DNA of 56,651 nucleotides from Streptomyces turgidiscabies Car8 (GTDB taxonomy: Bacteria > Actinomycetota > Actinomycetes > Streptomycetales > Streptomycetaceae): assembly GCF_000331005.1 (NCBI RefSeq), contig NZ_AEJB01000201.1, forward strand, positions 1 through 56,651. Direction: 5' to 3'. Below are positions 43,927-55,106 of this stretch, piece by piece; the stretch's first letter is position 1; each line of letters begins with the position of its first letter. The notes under the pieces were generated by a model. That model saw only the letters and a program-made list of their open reading frames with translations, was not told where the DNA came from and did no database searches. The position numbers and the translations under genes are program-made.

Positions 43927-45579
43927 GTGACCGTCCCGACCAAGGCGAACGCACCGCAGGAACGGCGAGCCGTCACGCTCGTCATGGCCTGCGTCGGTGT
44001 GTTCGTCGCCTATCTGCCGGTGACCACCGTCTCGGCGAGTCTGCCCGCCATCCAGCGGGCCCTGGACACCTCGACCTCGCAGTTGTCCTGGGTGTCCGAC
44101 GCGTTCGTGCTGCCCATGGCCGCCCTCATCCTGACCGCCGGTGTGTTCGGGGACGTACACGGCCGGAAGCAGGTGTTCCAGGCCGGGCTCGCGTTCAGCG
44201 CCCTGGGCGCCCTGATCGCGCTGTGCGCGCAGTCCGTCCAGGTCGTCTGGGTCGGGCAGGCGTTCGCCGGACTGGGGGCCGCCGCCCTGCTGCCCACGAC
44301 GCTCGCGCTGATCAGCCACGCCGTCCCCGACCCGCGTGAGCGCGGGAAGTTCATCGGCCTGTGGGCGACCGCGCTCATGGCGGCGCTGGCCCTCGGCCCC
44401 CTCATCGGCGGGACGATCCTCGAACACTTCGCCTGGCGCTGGATCTATCTGCTGCCCGTGCCGGCCTCGCTGCTCGCGATGGCCTTCGCCGCGAAGCTGC
44501 TGACCGACTCCCGCGCCCCGGGCACGCGCCGCCTGGACTGGCCCGGCCAGGCCACCGCCGCGCTGACGATCACCGCGCTGGTGTACGGGATCATCGAGGG
44601 CGGCGTCACGTCCTTCACCGACCCGAAGGTCATGGTCGCCCTGTCCACCGCTCTGGTCGGCGCGGTCGCGTTCGTCATGGTGGAGCGGCACAGCGCCGAC
44701 CCGATGCTGGACCTGACGCTGTTCCGCAGCCCGGCCTTCACCGCCACCACCCTCATCGCCATGATCAGCTTCCTCGGCCTGATCGGCTTCTTCTTCGCCC
44801 TCAGCCTCTACTTCGGCATCGTGCAGCAGCTCAGCACCCTCGAAGCGGGCTACCGGCTGCTGATGGTGACCATGATGCCGCTGCTGCTCGGCGCCCCGGT
44901 CGGGCGTCTGATGCACCGCGTATCCCCCCGGGTACTGATCCCCGGCGGCCTGGTGATCAGCTCCGGTGCGCTGCTGTCGCTCACCGCCATCGGCACGGAC
45001 ACGTCGTTCGGCTCGCTCTCCTGGCGGCTGGCCCTGCTCGGCTTCGGCCTGGCCCTCGTCATCACGCCGATGACCGCCACGGCCGTCAGTTCGGTGCCGT
45101 TCCACCAGGCAGGCATGGCCGCGGCCGGCAACAACGCCCTCCGCCAGGTCGGCGGCGCCCTCGGCCCCGCCGTACTGGGCACCCTTCTCTCCGCCAGGGC
45201 CGTCGACGTCCTGCCCGGCCACCTGCGTGACGCGGGTCTGACCGGGACGACGGTCCGGCACGTCACCGCGGTCGCCGACTCCGGCGGGCTGAGCGCGGTC
45301 GGCGGACTCGACCTGGGCGTGGACACACCCCGGGTCCTGGCCGCCCTGTCCGAGGCGTTCGTCGACGGACTGCGGCTCTGCCTCATCGTCTCGGCGGCGC
45401 TGACCCTGCTGGCAGCGGTCGTGGGAGCCGTCCTGCTGCGCCGCCCGCAACACACGGCACCGCCGACCACCGCCCAGGGCGCCCCCGCCCAGGGTCATGC
45501 CCCGCACTCCCCCGACCGGCAGCTGCTGGACCTGACCGCAGACAAGACCCCGGCAACCGTCCCCGCCGGAGACAGCTGA
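43927..45579 (+). CDS. MFS multidrug exporter, 14-TM DHA2 type
   Basis: 550 residues with about 14 hydrophobic helices. The sequence PAIQRALDTSTSQLSWVSDAFVLPMAALILTAGVFGDVHGRKQVF carries the DHA2-family helix 1-2 features and the motif-A loop GDVHGRK. GPLIGGTILEHFAWRWIYLLPVP matches the antiporter motif C region. The start is GTG with AAGGGGGAA upstream. The tail is a hydrophilic Pro/Ala-rich stretch. It is likely a proton-coupled drug or metabolite exporter; the downstream Lrp-type gene and the upstream direct repeats suggest regulation, but both are inference. Confidence 0.93.
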   Translation: MTVPTKANAPQERRAVTLVMACVGVFVAYLPVTTVSASLPAIQRALDTSTSQLSWVSDAFVLPMAALILTAGVFGDVHGRKQVFQAGLAFSALGALIALCAQSVQVVWVGQAFAGLGAAALLPTTLALISHAVPDPRERGKFIGLWATALMAALALGPLIGGTILEHFAWRWIYLLPVPASLLAMAFAAKLLTDSRAPGTRRLDWPGQATAALTITALVYGIIEGGVTSFTDPKVMVALSTALVGAVAFVMVERHSADPMLDLTLFRSPAFTATTLIAMISFLGLIGFFFALSLYFGIVQQLSTLEAGYRLLMVTMMPLLLGAPVGRLMHRVSPRVLIPGGLVISSGALLSLTAIGTDTSFGSLSWRLALLGFGLALVITPMTATAVSSVPFHQAGMAAAGNNALRQVGGALGPAVLGTLLSARAVDVLPGHLRDAGLTGTTVRHVTAVADSGGLSAVGGLDLGVDTPRVLAALSEAFVDGLRLCLIVSAALTLLAAVVGAVLLRRPQHTAPPTTAQGAPAQGHAPHSPDRQLLDLTADKTPATVPAGDS

Positions 45580-45684
45580 AACCGGCACGGGCGGTCCTCA
45601 GCCGGGACAGGCGGGCCGCAATACGCTGAGAGAACCTCTCACCCCACCCCGTCCACCACGCCCCCACCCCGCAGGAGAGATCCC

Positions 45685-46704
45685 GTGGAGCCCCGCCCCC
45701 GCGACGCCATCGACACTCGTGGCACCAGCGACGCCGTCAGCACCCTCGACGCCCTCGACCTCAAGCTGCTCCAGGCGCTCCAGATCGACGGACGGGCCCC
45801 GTTCAGCCGTATCGCCGAGGTCCTCGGGGTGTCCGACCAGACCGTGGCCCGGCGCGTCCGGCGGCTGCGTACGACGGCGGGCCTCCGGGTGCTGGGCATG
45901 ACCGACGAGACCCTGCTCGGCCGGACCAGCTGGATCGTGCGGCTGCGCTGTACCCCCGACGTCGCCGAACAGCTCGCGAGCGCCCTGGCCCGGCGCCCCG
46001 ACACCTCGTACATCGACCTGGTCTCGGGCGGTACCGAGGTGCTGTGCGCGATGCGGCCCCGCAGCCAGAAGGACCGCGACGAGCTGCTCCTCAACCGCCT
46101 CCCGCGCACACCCCGGATCGTCTCCATCAGCGCCCACTGCCTGCTACACATGTTCTACGGCGGCCCACTGAGCTGGCTCAACAAGACCCGGGCCCTGGAG
46201 CCCGAGCAGGAGGAAGCCCTCCGGCCGCCCCCGGTCGAACCGACGGCGACGCCCCCTCAGCCCGACGGCACCGACGAAGCGCTGCTCGCCGTACTGCGGC
46301 AGGACGGCCGCGCCACGTTCGCCGAACTCCAGTCCGCCACCGGCCAGTCGGAGTCGGTCGTACGGCGACGGCTGGAGCGGCTGCGCTCCACCGGCGTCCT
46401 GTACTTCGACGTGCAGCACGACAACGCGCCCCTCGGCCAGAGCGTCGACGCGATGCTCTGGCTGACCGTGACACCGTCCGCCCTCGACGCGGTCGGACGG
46501 GCACTCGCGGCACACCCCGAGGTACGTTTCGCGGCGGCCACCACCGGCAAGGCCAACATCGTCGCGGCCGTCAGCAGCCGCAGCACGGGCACCCTCTACA
46601 CGTACCTCACCGAGCGGATCAGCGTCCTCGACGGTGTCCAGGCCGTCGAAACGGCCCTCACCCTCCGCCAGATCAAGCAGCTCACCTACGAACCGGGACG
46701 CTGA
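45685..46704 (+). CDS. Lrp/AsnC-family regulator with duplicated HTH
   Basis: 339 residues, twice the usual Lrp length. The first half has LDLKLLQALQIDGRAPFSRIAEVLGVSDQTVARRVRRL (about 15-55) and an effector-type domain; the second half repeats the plan with EALLAVLRQDGRATFAELQSATGQSESVVRRRLERLRSTGVL (about 195-240) and LWLTVTPSALDAVGRALAAHPEVRFAAATTGKANIVAAV. The start is GTG with AGGAGA. Such tandem Lrp proteins are known in Streptomyces. It lies 105 bp after the MFS gene on the same strand and may control it. Confidence 0.92.
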   Translation: MEPRPRDAIDTRGTSDAVSTLDALDLKLLQALQIDGRAPFSRIAEVLGVSDQTVARRVRRLRTTAGLRVLGMTDETLLGRTSWIVRLRCTPDVAEQLASALARRPDTSYIDLVSGGTEVLCAMRPRSQKDRDELLLNRLPRTPRIVSISAHCLLHMFYGGPLSWLNKTRALEPEQEEALRPPPVEPTATPPQPDGTDEALLAVLRQDGRATFAELQSATGQSESVVRRRLERLRSTGVLYFDVQHDNAPLGQSVDAMLWLTVTPSALDAVGRALAAHPEVRFAAATTGKANIVAAVSSRSTGTLYTYLTERISVLDGVQAVETALTLRQIKQLTYEPGR

Positions 46705-46726
46705 GACGCCGGGGTGGGCTGAGAGA

Positions 46727-47797
46727 TCACCCCGCCGCCAGCCCCTCCCCCAGCGCCGTGAACGCCGGCTTCCGCCCGTACCCCTCGTCCATCGGTGTCG
46801 CCGCGCCCTGGCCGCCGAAGACCCCCGGCACCCACGAGTACCTGTCGCTGAACCCCCACACCGTGAACGAGGTGCACCGCCGCGCCTGGACGCACGCGTC
46901 CAGCAACCCCCGGAAGTAGGTGGCCTGCGTCGCCAGTTTCTCTTCCGTCACCGGCAGGATCATGCGTACGTCGACCTCGGTGAACGCCGTCTGCATGCCC
47001 AGCTTCTCGAAACGGGCGAGGTTCTCGGCGACCTGCCCCGGGAAGCCGTACTGGATGGCCAGGTGCCCCTGGATGCCGAAGCCCTGTACCGGGACCTTCT
47101 TCGCCCGCAGCCGCTTCGCCAGGTCGTAGTAGGCCGTCGACTTCGCGTTGACGCCCTCGACGTTGTAGTCGTTCAGGAACAGCTTCGCCTTCGGGTCGGC
47201 CGCGTGGGCCCAGCGGAAGGCGTCCTCGATGTAGGACGGGCCCAGCTCACGCAGCCAGAGGGAGTCCCGTAGCGAACCGTCGTCCTCGAAGACCTCGTTC
47301 ACCACGTCCCACTGGTAGATCCGGCCCTTGTACCGCTTCACCTCCTTGGTGATGTGGTCCCGCAGTATTCCCTTCAGCTCCGGCGCCCCGATCGAGCCGT
47401 CCGCGACCCCTGTCGTCAGCCAGCCCGGCAGCTGGTTGTGCCACACCAGCGTGTGACCGCGTACCGCCTGCCCGTGGGCCCGCGCGAAACGGACCAGGTC
47501 GTCCGCCTGCCGCCAGTCGTACGTCCCCCGGCTCGGCTCCACCGACTCCCACTTCATGGCGTTCTCGGCGGTCACGGAGTTGAACTCCCGTGCGGTCGTG
47601 GTGCGGTACGTGGTGTCGTCGGCCAGCGCCGCCAGGTCCACGGCCGTGCCGACGCGTACGCCGGTGCCTGCCGCCAACGTCCTCAGTGGGACGGGGCCAG
47701 GGCCGGGGTGAGCCGACGCCGGCTGCGCGACCGCGCCGGTGATCATCAGCGTCGCGCCCAGTACCGCCACGGAAACGGGCATGCGGAAGACGTTCAT
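46727..47797 (-). CDS. Secreted endo-1,4-beta-xylanase, GH10
   Basis: 356 residues. It hydrolyses the beta-1,4-xylan backbone outside the cell. A Sec signal (MNVFRMPVSVAVLGATLMITGAVAQPASA) precedes a single GH10 barrel. The acid/base is Glu168 in WDVVNEVF and the nucleophile Glu274 in AFTEVDVR; RGHTLVWHNQLPGWL and TSFTVWGFSDRYSW are also diagnostic. There is no carbohydrate-binding module. ATG 47797 is preferred over a GTG five codons earlier because GAGGGGA is well spaced. It follows the GH115 gene by 44 bp, probably as one operon. Confidence 0.95.
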   Translation of the reverse strand: MNVFRMPVSVAVLGATLMITGAVAQPASAHPGPGPVPLRTLAAGTGVRVGTAVDLAALADDTTYRTTTAREFNSVTAENAMKWESVEPSRGTYDWRQADDLVRFARAHGQAVRGHTLVWHNQLPGWLTTGVADGSIGAPELKGILRDHITKEVKRYKGRIYQWDVVNEVFEDDGSLRDSLWLRELGPSYIEDAFRWAHAADPKAKLFLNDYNVEGVNAKSTAYYDLAKRLRAKKVPVQGFGIQGHLAIQYGFPGQVAENLARFEKLGMQTAFTEVDVRMILPVTEEKLATQATYFRGLLDACVQARRCTSFTVWGFSDRYSWVPGVFGGQGAATPMDEGYGRKPAFTALGEGLAAG

Positions 47798-47841
47798 GTA
47801 CGGTCCCCTCACTCGGTGTTGGTGTCATGGCCTGCTCGTGC

Positions 47842-50800
47842 TCAGCGGACGCGGCGGCTCTCCGGCGGCCCCAGATACGTCGGTGTCAGCCCGCCCGTGT
47901 CGATCACCAGCCGCTGCACCACCACCGTCGGGTCGACCACCCAGAACTTCAGCCGGTGGACGCCCGCCGCGGTCACCGTGTGCCGGGTCGCCGTCAGGTT
48001 CACGTTGTCGGACGTGTGCCGGGCCCACTGCTTGTTCATCCGGCCGTCGTCCGCACCCGTGACCGCGTGGATGTCGACCTGCTGCGGCTCGGCCTCGTCG
48101 AACGAGACCGCGTAGCGCAGCCCGCCCGTCGGGAGAGTCGGGTTGCGCGGCGACAGATACGCCCACACCGTCACCTCCCCCGCCGAGAGCAGGCTGACCT
48201 CGTACTCCAGCCGTGCCGAGGTTCCGCCCGGCGTGCGGCGCGGAGCCGTCACCGGCCACGGCGTCATCCCCGCACCCGTACGCCCGATACGGTCCAGCCG
48301 CCGCCAACTTCCCGTCGCCCGCGCGTAGTTGTCCGCGTCGATCGCGACACAGCCGCCCGCCTCCACGAACCCCCGCAGTCCCCGGCGCACCCTCCGCGAA
48401 GGCTTCTCGGCAACGCACGCGACGGTCACCGAAGCCCCCGCACCGGACACCGTCAACGACGCTTCCGTACGTCCGTCCGGCACCCGAGCCCAGTCCACCC
48501 GCACCCTCAGCCGCACCTGCTGCCCGACCCGCCCCCTCGGCCGGTCCACCACCAGCCACGGCTCCGACGACTCCACCCGGTACTCGAAGGGCGTACGCCC
48601 CCGGTTGAACACCTCGACGTACTGGTCGGGCCGGGTCTGGTAGGGACTGAACACCGGCAGCACGGCTCGCCCGGACGCACCCCCCGGCCACCACTCCCCC
48701 GAGTCCTCGGCCCCGTCGACGGACACGCCCAACTCTCCGGCCGCCGGCAGCTCCAGCCGCCGCACGGCCGGGAACAGCACATCCGGCAACGCCACGTTGT
48801 CCTTCTCGGGCTGCTGCCAGGGCGCGTTGGGCCCGTACCGTTCGATGTCGCCGTAGTCGATGTGCGGCTGGGTCTGGAAGCCCTCCCACTTGCCGCCCGC
48901 CACACCGTGGTTGAAGCGGTCGGCGAGCGCGAAGTCCCGTTCCAGGCCGGCTTCGGCCTCCGTCGCACGGTCGTCGGTCGCCGCGCGGCCCTGGGCGGCG
49001 TACAGGAGGTTCTCGAACTCGGCCTCGCGCAGGGCGTACAGGTTGGCGGTCGCCGCCACCGCGTACCCGACCAGTTCGTACCAGGCGTCCTGCACCCCCG
49101 CCGGCAGCCGTCTGCGCACCCGCTCCGCCTCCCGCCCCAGTCGCCGCCAGTCCTCCGTCGCGCGCTCCAACTCCCGTTGGCCGAAGGCGAAAGGGGTCTC
49201 CTGGTCGTCGTACACGATCGCCGACTCGTCCTTCGTCGGGTCCTTCGCCGGGTCCAGGGTGATGCGGCGGTTCAGCAACTCCGGCTTGCGGCGGGCCTGC
49301 AGCTGTCCGTACTCGGCGAGGACGGACGCGATCGCCGCCGCGTGTTCGGCGCCGAAGTTCTGGCGGGCGTACCGCCGTTCCCACTCCGCCAGGTTCGTCG
49401 AGTCCCAACGGGCCGGATTCCAGGCGTAGTCGAGGAAGAACTCGGTCGGGAGTTCGTTGCCCTTGAGGTCGCCGACGTTCGTCACCCACAGGCCGTGGTT
49501 CCCGTACGCGTGGGCCTGGTGGAGCTGGTCCCAGAGGTTCTGGAGGTTGGTGGTGTCCACCCACTTGTAGTTGCGGCCGACGCCCACGTAGTCGAAGTGG
49601 TAGTACAGGCCGTAACCGCCGCTCCTCGCCGGCTCCGCCGGGTCCGGGTGCTTGCGGATGTTGCCCCAGTTGTCGTCCGTCAGGACGACGGTGACATCGC
49701 CGGGAACCCGCAGCCCCCGGTCCCAGTAGCGCTGGACCTCCTTGTACAGGGTCCACACCTGCGGGGTCTCCGACAGCGGCCTGCCCGTCACCTCCGCGAT
49801 GATTCCCCGCTGCGTCTCGATGATCTCCCGCATCAGCTCGATGCCGTCGCCGTCCGGCAGGCTGGTGTCGCCGTTGCCGCGCATGCCCAGGGTGACGACG
49901 CCCTCGAAGTCCTCGTCGACCATCCGCCGGATACCGTCACGCCAGTACGCCCGGACGGCCGCCGCGTTCCGCCGGTACGACCACTCCCCCGTGCCCCCGT
50001 AGGGGTCGTGGCCGGGGGTCACGATGTTCCCCGCGCTGTCGCGCACGGCGGGTACCGCGTGCCGGTTCCACTCCTCGATGCCCCGCATCATGGGCGCCTC
50101 GTGGGACGTGCCCATGACGATGCCGTACGCCTTCGCGCGGGCGTGGTTCTCCGGGTCGTCCTCGGCGAACGCCCTGCCCCAGACGGCCGGCCAGAGATAG
50201 TTCGCCTTCAGGCGCAGCAGCACCTCGAAGACCCGCTCGAAGAAGGCCGCGTTGAAGCCTCCGGGGTGGCCCGGCGCCTTTCCGGGGCCGAAGAAACGAG
50301 GGGCCCAGGTGCCGAGCGCCGGGTTCTCGTCGTTGACGAAGATCCCTCGGTACTTCACGGCCGGGGTGCCCTGGGTGTGCCTGCCAGGCAGGACGTACAC
50401 CGCGTCCCGGTGGACCGGCGGTACGTCGTCCCACCAGTACCAGGGCGAGACCCCGATGCCGTACGAGACGTCGTACGCCCCGAAGATCGTGCCGCGCTGG
50501 TCGCTGCCCGCGATGACGAACGCCCGGTCGACGCCGGGCATCGGGCGCTCCACGACCGTCTGGAGCGAGGTCTCCCAGCGGCCGGCGATGCCCGTGACGT
50601 CCAGCTTGCCGGTGCGGATCAGACCGTCGATCAGCGGGCTGCGGCCGATCGTGCCGACGAGGATCACCTCACGGGCAACGGTCGCGGCCGGACGTACGCC
50701 CGTGACGCGTTCGATGTCGTCCCGCAGGTCACCGGCGACCCGTACGACTCCCGGGTGGTCCTCGGCACTGACGACGACCGGCGCCCCGACGACCGGGAAC

Positions 50801-50946
50801 GCGCCGCCGGTGAACGAGATGTACGCGCCCGAGTCCGTGCGGCGCACCGCGCCCTCTCCGGCCCGCGCGACCCCCGACAGCACCGGCACCGCCGCGAGAC
50901 CGGCACCGACACCGAGCACAGCCCTGCGGCTGACGGACCCAGACAT
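47842..50946 (-). CDS. Secreted GH115 xylan alpha-1,2-glucuronidase
   Basis: 1034 residues, full length for family GH115, which removes (4-O-methyl)glucuronic acid from xylan side chains. The N-terminus is a Tat-like signal (SRRAVLGVGAGLAAVPVLSGVARA, twin Arg at 7-8). Family-typical stretches are GTIFGAYDVSYGIGVSPWYWWDDVPP, VKYRGIFVNDENPALGTWA, LKANYLWPAVWGRAFAEDDP and TLGMRGNGDTSLPDGDGIELM. The C-terminal beta-rich domains end VVDPTVVVQRLVIDTGG. It heads a two-gene xylan operon with the GH10 xylanase, and an inverted repeat lies just upstream. Confidence 0.94.
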   Translation of the reverse strand: MSGSVSRRAVLGVGAGLAAVPVLSGVARAGEGAVRRTDSGAYISFTGGAFPVVGAPVVVSAEDHPGVVRVAGDLRDDIERVTGVRPAATVAREVILVGTIGRSPLIDGLIRTGKLDVTGIAGRWETSLQTVVERPMPGVDRAFVIAGSDQRGTIFGAYDVSYGIGVSPWYWWDDVPPVHRDAVYVLPGRHTQGTPAVKYRGIFVNDENPALGTWAPRFFGPGKAPGHPGGFNAAFFERVFEVLLRLKANYLWPAVWGRAFAEDDPENHARAKAYGIVMGTSHEAPMMRGIEEWNRHAVPAVRDSAGNIVTPGHDPYGGTGEWSYRRNAAAVRAYWRDGIRRMVDEDFEGVVTLGMRGNGDTSLPDGDGIELMREIIETQRGIIAEVTGRPLSETPQVWTLYKEVQRYWDRGLRVPGDVTVVLTDDNWGNIRKHPDPAEPARSGGYGLYYHFDYVGVGRNYKWVDTTNLQNLWDQLHQAHAYGNHGLWVTNVGDLKGNELPTEFFLDYAWNPARWDSTNLAEWERRYARQNFGAEHAAAIASVLAEYGQLQARRKPELLNRRITLDPAKDPTKDESAIVYDDQETPFAFGQRELERATEDWRRLGREAERVRRRLPAGVQDAWYELVGYAVAATANLYALREAEFENLLYAAQGRAATDDRATEAEAGLERDFALADRFNHGVAGGKWEGFQTQPHIDYGDIERYGPNAPWQQPEKDNVALPDVLFPAVRRLELPAAGELGVSVDGAEDSGEWWPGGASGRAVLPVFSPYQTRPDQYVEVFNRGRTPFEYRVESSEPWLVVDRPRGRVGQQVRLRVRVDWARVPDGRTEASLTVSGAGASVTVACVAEKPSRRVRRGLRGFVEAGGCVAIDADNYARATGSWRRLDRIGRTGAGMTPWPVTAPRRTPGGTSARLEYEVSLLSAGEVTVWAYLSPRNPTLPTGGLRYAVSFDEAEPQQVDIHAVTGADDGRMNKQWARHTSDNVNLTATRHTVTAAGVHRLKFWVVDPTVVVQRLVIDTGGLTPTYLGPPESRRVR

Positions 50947-50968
50947 GACGTACCCACCCCTCCGCCGA

Positions 50969-50991
50969 ATTTGGTCAGTGGCATGACAAAT
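50969..50991 (-). promoter_or_regulatory. Imperfect inverted repeat upstream of GH115
   Basis: ATTTGTCA and TGACAAAT arms (one arm with an extra base) surround six bases, 23-45 bp before the GH115 start, in otherwise GC-rich DNA. Size and position fit an operator for a xylan-responsive repressor; it does not match the LacI palindromes at 2921-2961. Confidence 0.5.
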
Positions 50992-51053
50992 AGTGGAGGG
51001 AGTGACCAGCGGGGGGAACGGGTCGTGCGTGCCGAATAGTTTCGTAACAGCAA

Positions 51054-51088
51054 AGAGACCCGTACGACCGAAGTCGTACGGGCCTCTC
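51054..51088 (-). terminator. Terminator after tuf
   Basis: CCCGTACGAC-CGAA-GTCGTACGGG is a perfect 10-bp stem with flanking AGAG/CTCT pairs; on the minus strand it is followed by TCTCTTTG. It lies about 40 nt past the tuf stop and closes the str operon. Confidence 0.85.
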
Positions 51089-51127
51089 CGAAGAACTACC
51101 GGGTCAGGCTGTCAAGCCAACAAGTAA

Positions 51128-52321
<1,194 letters not shown>

Positions 52322-52393
52322 TGGGGTCCTCCTGCGGAGTGGTTCTGGTACGCCTTACTCATCGGCGCCAGGTGATCTTTGCTGGGATGCCGT

Positions 52394-52429
52394 CCGCCGG
52401 GGTTTTCCCTCCCGGGTTTCCCCCGGCGG
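52394..52429 (-). promoter_or_regulatory. Hairpin between fusA and tuf
   Basis: CCGCCGGGG and CCCCGGCGG pair perfectly over 9 bp around an 18-nt loop, 36-71 nt past the fusA stop. It may partly terminate the rpsL-rpsG-fusA mRNA so that tuf depends on its own promoter. Confidence 0.6.
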
Positions 52430-52464
52430 TCGGTGTCAAGCCTAAAGCGTGCAAACGGGGTGTG

Positions 52465-54594
52465 TTACTCGCCCTTGGCCTTCGCGATGATCTCCTCGGC
52501 GACGTTCCGGGGAACCTCGGCGTAGGAGTCGAACTGCATCGAGTAGCTTGCGCGACCCGAGGTCTTGCTGCGGAGGTCGCCGACGTAGCCGAACATCTCC
52601 GAGAGGGGCACGAGGCCCTTCACGACGCGGGCGCCGCTGCGCTCCTCCATGGCCTGGATCTGGCCACGGCGGGAGTTGAGGTCGCCGATGACATCGCCCA
52701 TCGACTCCTCGGGCGTGGTGACCTCGACGGCCATCATCGGCTCCAGGAGCACGGGAGAAGCCTTGCGCGCGGCCTCCTTGAACGCCTGCGAACCGGCGAT
52801 CTTGAACGCGAGTTCGGAGGAGTCGACCTCGTGGTAGCCACCGTCGAGAAGAATGACGCGGACGCCAGTCATCTCGTAGCCGGCCAGGATGCCGAACTGC
52901 ATGGCCTCCTGCGCACCGGCGTCCACCGACGGGATGTACTCCCGCGGGATACGGCCACCGGTCACCTTGTTCACGAACTCGTACGCCGGACCGTCGGTCT
53001 CGGTGATGGGCTCGATCGCGATCTGCACCTTGGCGAACTGACCGGTACCACCGGTCTGCTTCTTGTGGGTGTAGTCATGACGCTCGACGGCCTTGCGGAT
53101 CGTCTCACGGTACGCGACCTGCGGCTTGCCGACGTTGGCCTCGACGCGGAACTCGCGCTTCATACGGTCGACCAGCACCTCGAGGTGCAGCTCGCCCATA
53201 CCGCCGAGGATCGTCTGACCGGTCTCCTCGTCCGAGTGAACGTGGAAGGAGGGGTCCTCCTCCGCGAGACGCTGGATGGCTACACCCAGCTTCTCCTGGT
53301 CACCCTTGGACTTGGGCTCGATCGCGACCTGGATGACCGGCGCCGGGAAGTCCATGGACTCCAGGATCACCGGCTGCTTGTCGTCGCACAGCGTCTCACC
53401 GGTCGTGGTCTGCTTCAGACCCATCACGGCGACGATGTCACCGGCGCCCACCGACTCGATCTCCTCACGCTTGTTCGCGTGCATACGGTAGATCTTGCCG
53501 ATGCGCTCCTTCTTGCCCTTGACGGAGTTCAGCACCGCGGTGCCGGTCTCCAGGCGGCCCGAGTAAACCCGGACGAAGGTGAGCTTGCCCAGGTGCGGGT
53601 CGCTCATGATCTTGAAGGCGAGCGCGGACAGCGGTTCGTCCACGGACGGCTTGCGCTTGACGACGACCTCGGGGTCCTTGACGTCGTGGCCTTCGATGGC
53701 CTCGACGTCGAGGGGGGTCGGCAGGTAGCGCACGACCGCGTCGAGCAGGGGCTGGACGCCCTTGTTCTTGAACGCGGTGCCACAGAACACCGGGGTGACC
53801 GTGATGCCCTCGGACTTGCCGGACGCGATGGTGACGCGACGGACCGCGGCGTACAGCTGCTCCTCGGTGGGCTCCTGGCCCTCCAGGAACAGCTCCATGA
53901 TCTCGTCGTCGTGCTCCGCGACCGTCTCGACCAGCTGGCCGCGGTACAGCTCGGCAGCCTCGGTGTGCGTGGCCGGGATGTCGACGACGTCGTACATCTC
54001 GCCCTTCGCCGCCTCGGCGGACCACACGAGCGCCTTCATGCGGACCAGGTCCACAACGCCCTTGAAGTCCATCTCGGAACCGATCGGCAGCTGCATGATG
54101 ATCGGAACGGCACCGAGCCGGTCCTTGATCATGTCGACGCAGCGGTGGAACTCCGCGCCGGTCCGGTCGAGCTTGTTGACGAAGCAGATGCGCGGCACGC
54201 CGTAACGGTCGGCCTGACGCCACACCGTCTCGGACTGCGGCTCGACACCCGCGACACCGTCGAACACCGTGACGGCGCCGTCGAGGACGCGCAGCGAGCG
54301 CTCTACCTCGACGGTGAAGTCGACGTGCCCGGGGGTGTCGATGATGTTGATCGTGTGGTCGACGTCTTCCAGCGGCCAGTGACAGGTGGTCGCAGCAGAG
54401 GTGATCGTGATGCCACGCTCCTGCTCCTGCTCCATCCAGTCCATGGTCGCGGCGCCGTCGTGGACCTCACCGATCTTGTAGCTGACGCCGGTGTAGAAGA
54501 GGATCCGCTCAGTGGTGGTCGTCTTGCCCGCGTCGATGTGGGCCATGATCCCGATGTTGCGGACCCTGGCCAGGTCAAGTGAAGTGGTAGCCAT
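52465..54594 (-). CDS. fusA: Elongation factor G
   Basis: 709 residues, catalysing translocation and, with RRF, ribosome recycling. G1 is [15 protein letters not shown], the switch region holds [12 protein letters not shown] and G3 DTPGHVDF, and NKLDRTGA is G4. Domains II-V follow, with the domain IV tip near [18 protein letters not shown]. It is 39 bp after rpsG and is the third gene of the str operon. Confidence 0.99.
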   Translation of the reverse strand: MATTSLDLARVRNIGIMAHIDAGKTTTTERILFYTGVSYKIGEVHDGAATMDWMEQEQERGITITSAATTCHWPLEDVDHTINIIDTPGHVDFTVEVERSLRVLDGAVTVFDGVAGVEPQSETVWRQADRYGVPRICFVNKLDRTGAEFHRCVDMIKDRLGAVPIIMQLPIGSEMDFKGVVDLVRMKALVWSAEAAKGEMYDVVDIPATHTEAAELYRGQLVETVAEHDDEIMELFLEGQEPTEEQLYAAVRRVTIASGKSEGITVTPVFCGTAFKNKGVQPLLDAVVRYLPTPLDVEAIEGHDVKDPEVVVKRKPSVDEPLSALAFKIMSDPHLGKLTFVRVYSGRLETGTAVLNSVKGKKERIGKIYRMHANKREEIESVGAGDIVAVMGLKQTTTGETLCDDKQPVILESMDFPAPVIQVAIEPKSKGDQEKLGVAIQRLAEEDPSFHVHSDEETGQTILGGMGELHLEVLVDRMKREFRVEANVGKPQVAYRETIRKAVERHDYTHKKQTGGTGQFAKVQIAIEPITETDGPAYEFVNKVTGGRIPREYIPSVDAGAQEAMQFGILAGYEMTGVRVILLDGGYHEVDSSELAFKIAGSQAFKEAARKASPVLLEPMMAVEVTTPEESMGDVIGDLNSRRGQIQAMEERSGARVVKGLVPLSEMFGYVGDLRSKTSGRASYSMQFDSYAEVPRNVAEEIIAKAKGE

Positions 54595-54633
54595 AAGGCT
54601 TCGGTCTTCTCTCGGTCTCGATGTGGGTTGCGA

Positions 54634-55104
54634 CTACCAGCGGTAGTGCGCGAAGGCCTTGTTGGACTCGGCCATCTTGTGGGTGTCCTCACGCTTCTTC
54701 ACGGCCGCACCGAGGCCGTTCGAGGCGTCGAGAAGCTCGTTGAGGAGACGCTCGGTCATGGTCTTCTCGCGACGGGCGCGGGAGTAACCGACCAGCCAGC
54801 GCAGCGCGAGCGTGTTGGCGCGACCGGGCTTGACCTCGATCGGAACCTGGTACGTCGCACCACCGACACGGCGGGACTTGACCTCGAGGGTCGGCTTGAT
54901 GTTCTCCAGCGCGCGCTTCAGCGTGATGACCGGGTCGTTGCTGGTCTTCTCGCGCAGGCCCTCCATGGCGCCGTACACGATGCGCTCGGCGGTGGAACGC
55001 TTGCCGTTCATCAGGATCTTGTTGATCAACGACGTGACAAGAGGAGAGCTGTAGACCGGGTCGATGATGACCGGGCGCTTCGGGGCGGGGCCCTTACGAG
55101 GCAT
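54634..55104 (-). CDS. rpsG: 30S ribosomal protein S7
   Basis: 156 residues, a primary 16S head-binding protein. [31 protein letters not shown], the central [25 protein letters not shown] loop and the tail [19 protein letters not shown] are canonical. In E. coli S7 represses the str operon. It follows rpsL by two bases. Confidence 0.99.
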   Translation of the reverse strand: MPRKGPAPKRPVIIDPVYSSPLVTSLINKILMNGKRSTAERIVYGAMEGLREKTSNDPVITLKRALENIKPTLEVKSRRVGGATYQVPIEVKPGRANTLALRWLVGYSRARREKTMTERLLNELLDASNGLGAAVKKREDTHKMAESNKAFAHYRW

Positions 55105-55106
55105 TC

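Noticed and set aside
43636..45588. 650-codon minus-strand frame opposite the MFS exporter
   Set aside because: Antisense shadow of a high-GC gene; no family features, while the + strand shows a full 14-helix exporter.
47827..51039. 1070-codon + strand frame opposite the GH115 gene
   Set aside because: Antisense shadow; the minus strand encodes a complete GH115 enzyme with signal peptide.
36819..51127. Integrative element or prophage between rpsJ and tuf
   Set aside because: No integrase, transposase, att-like direct repeats or phage genes were found in the block.
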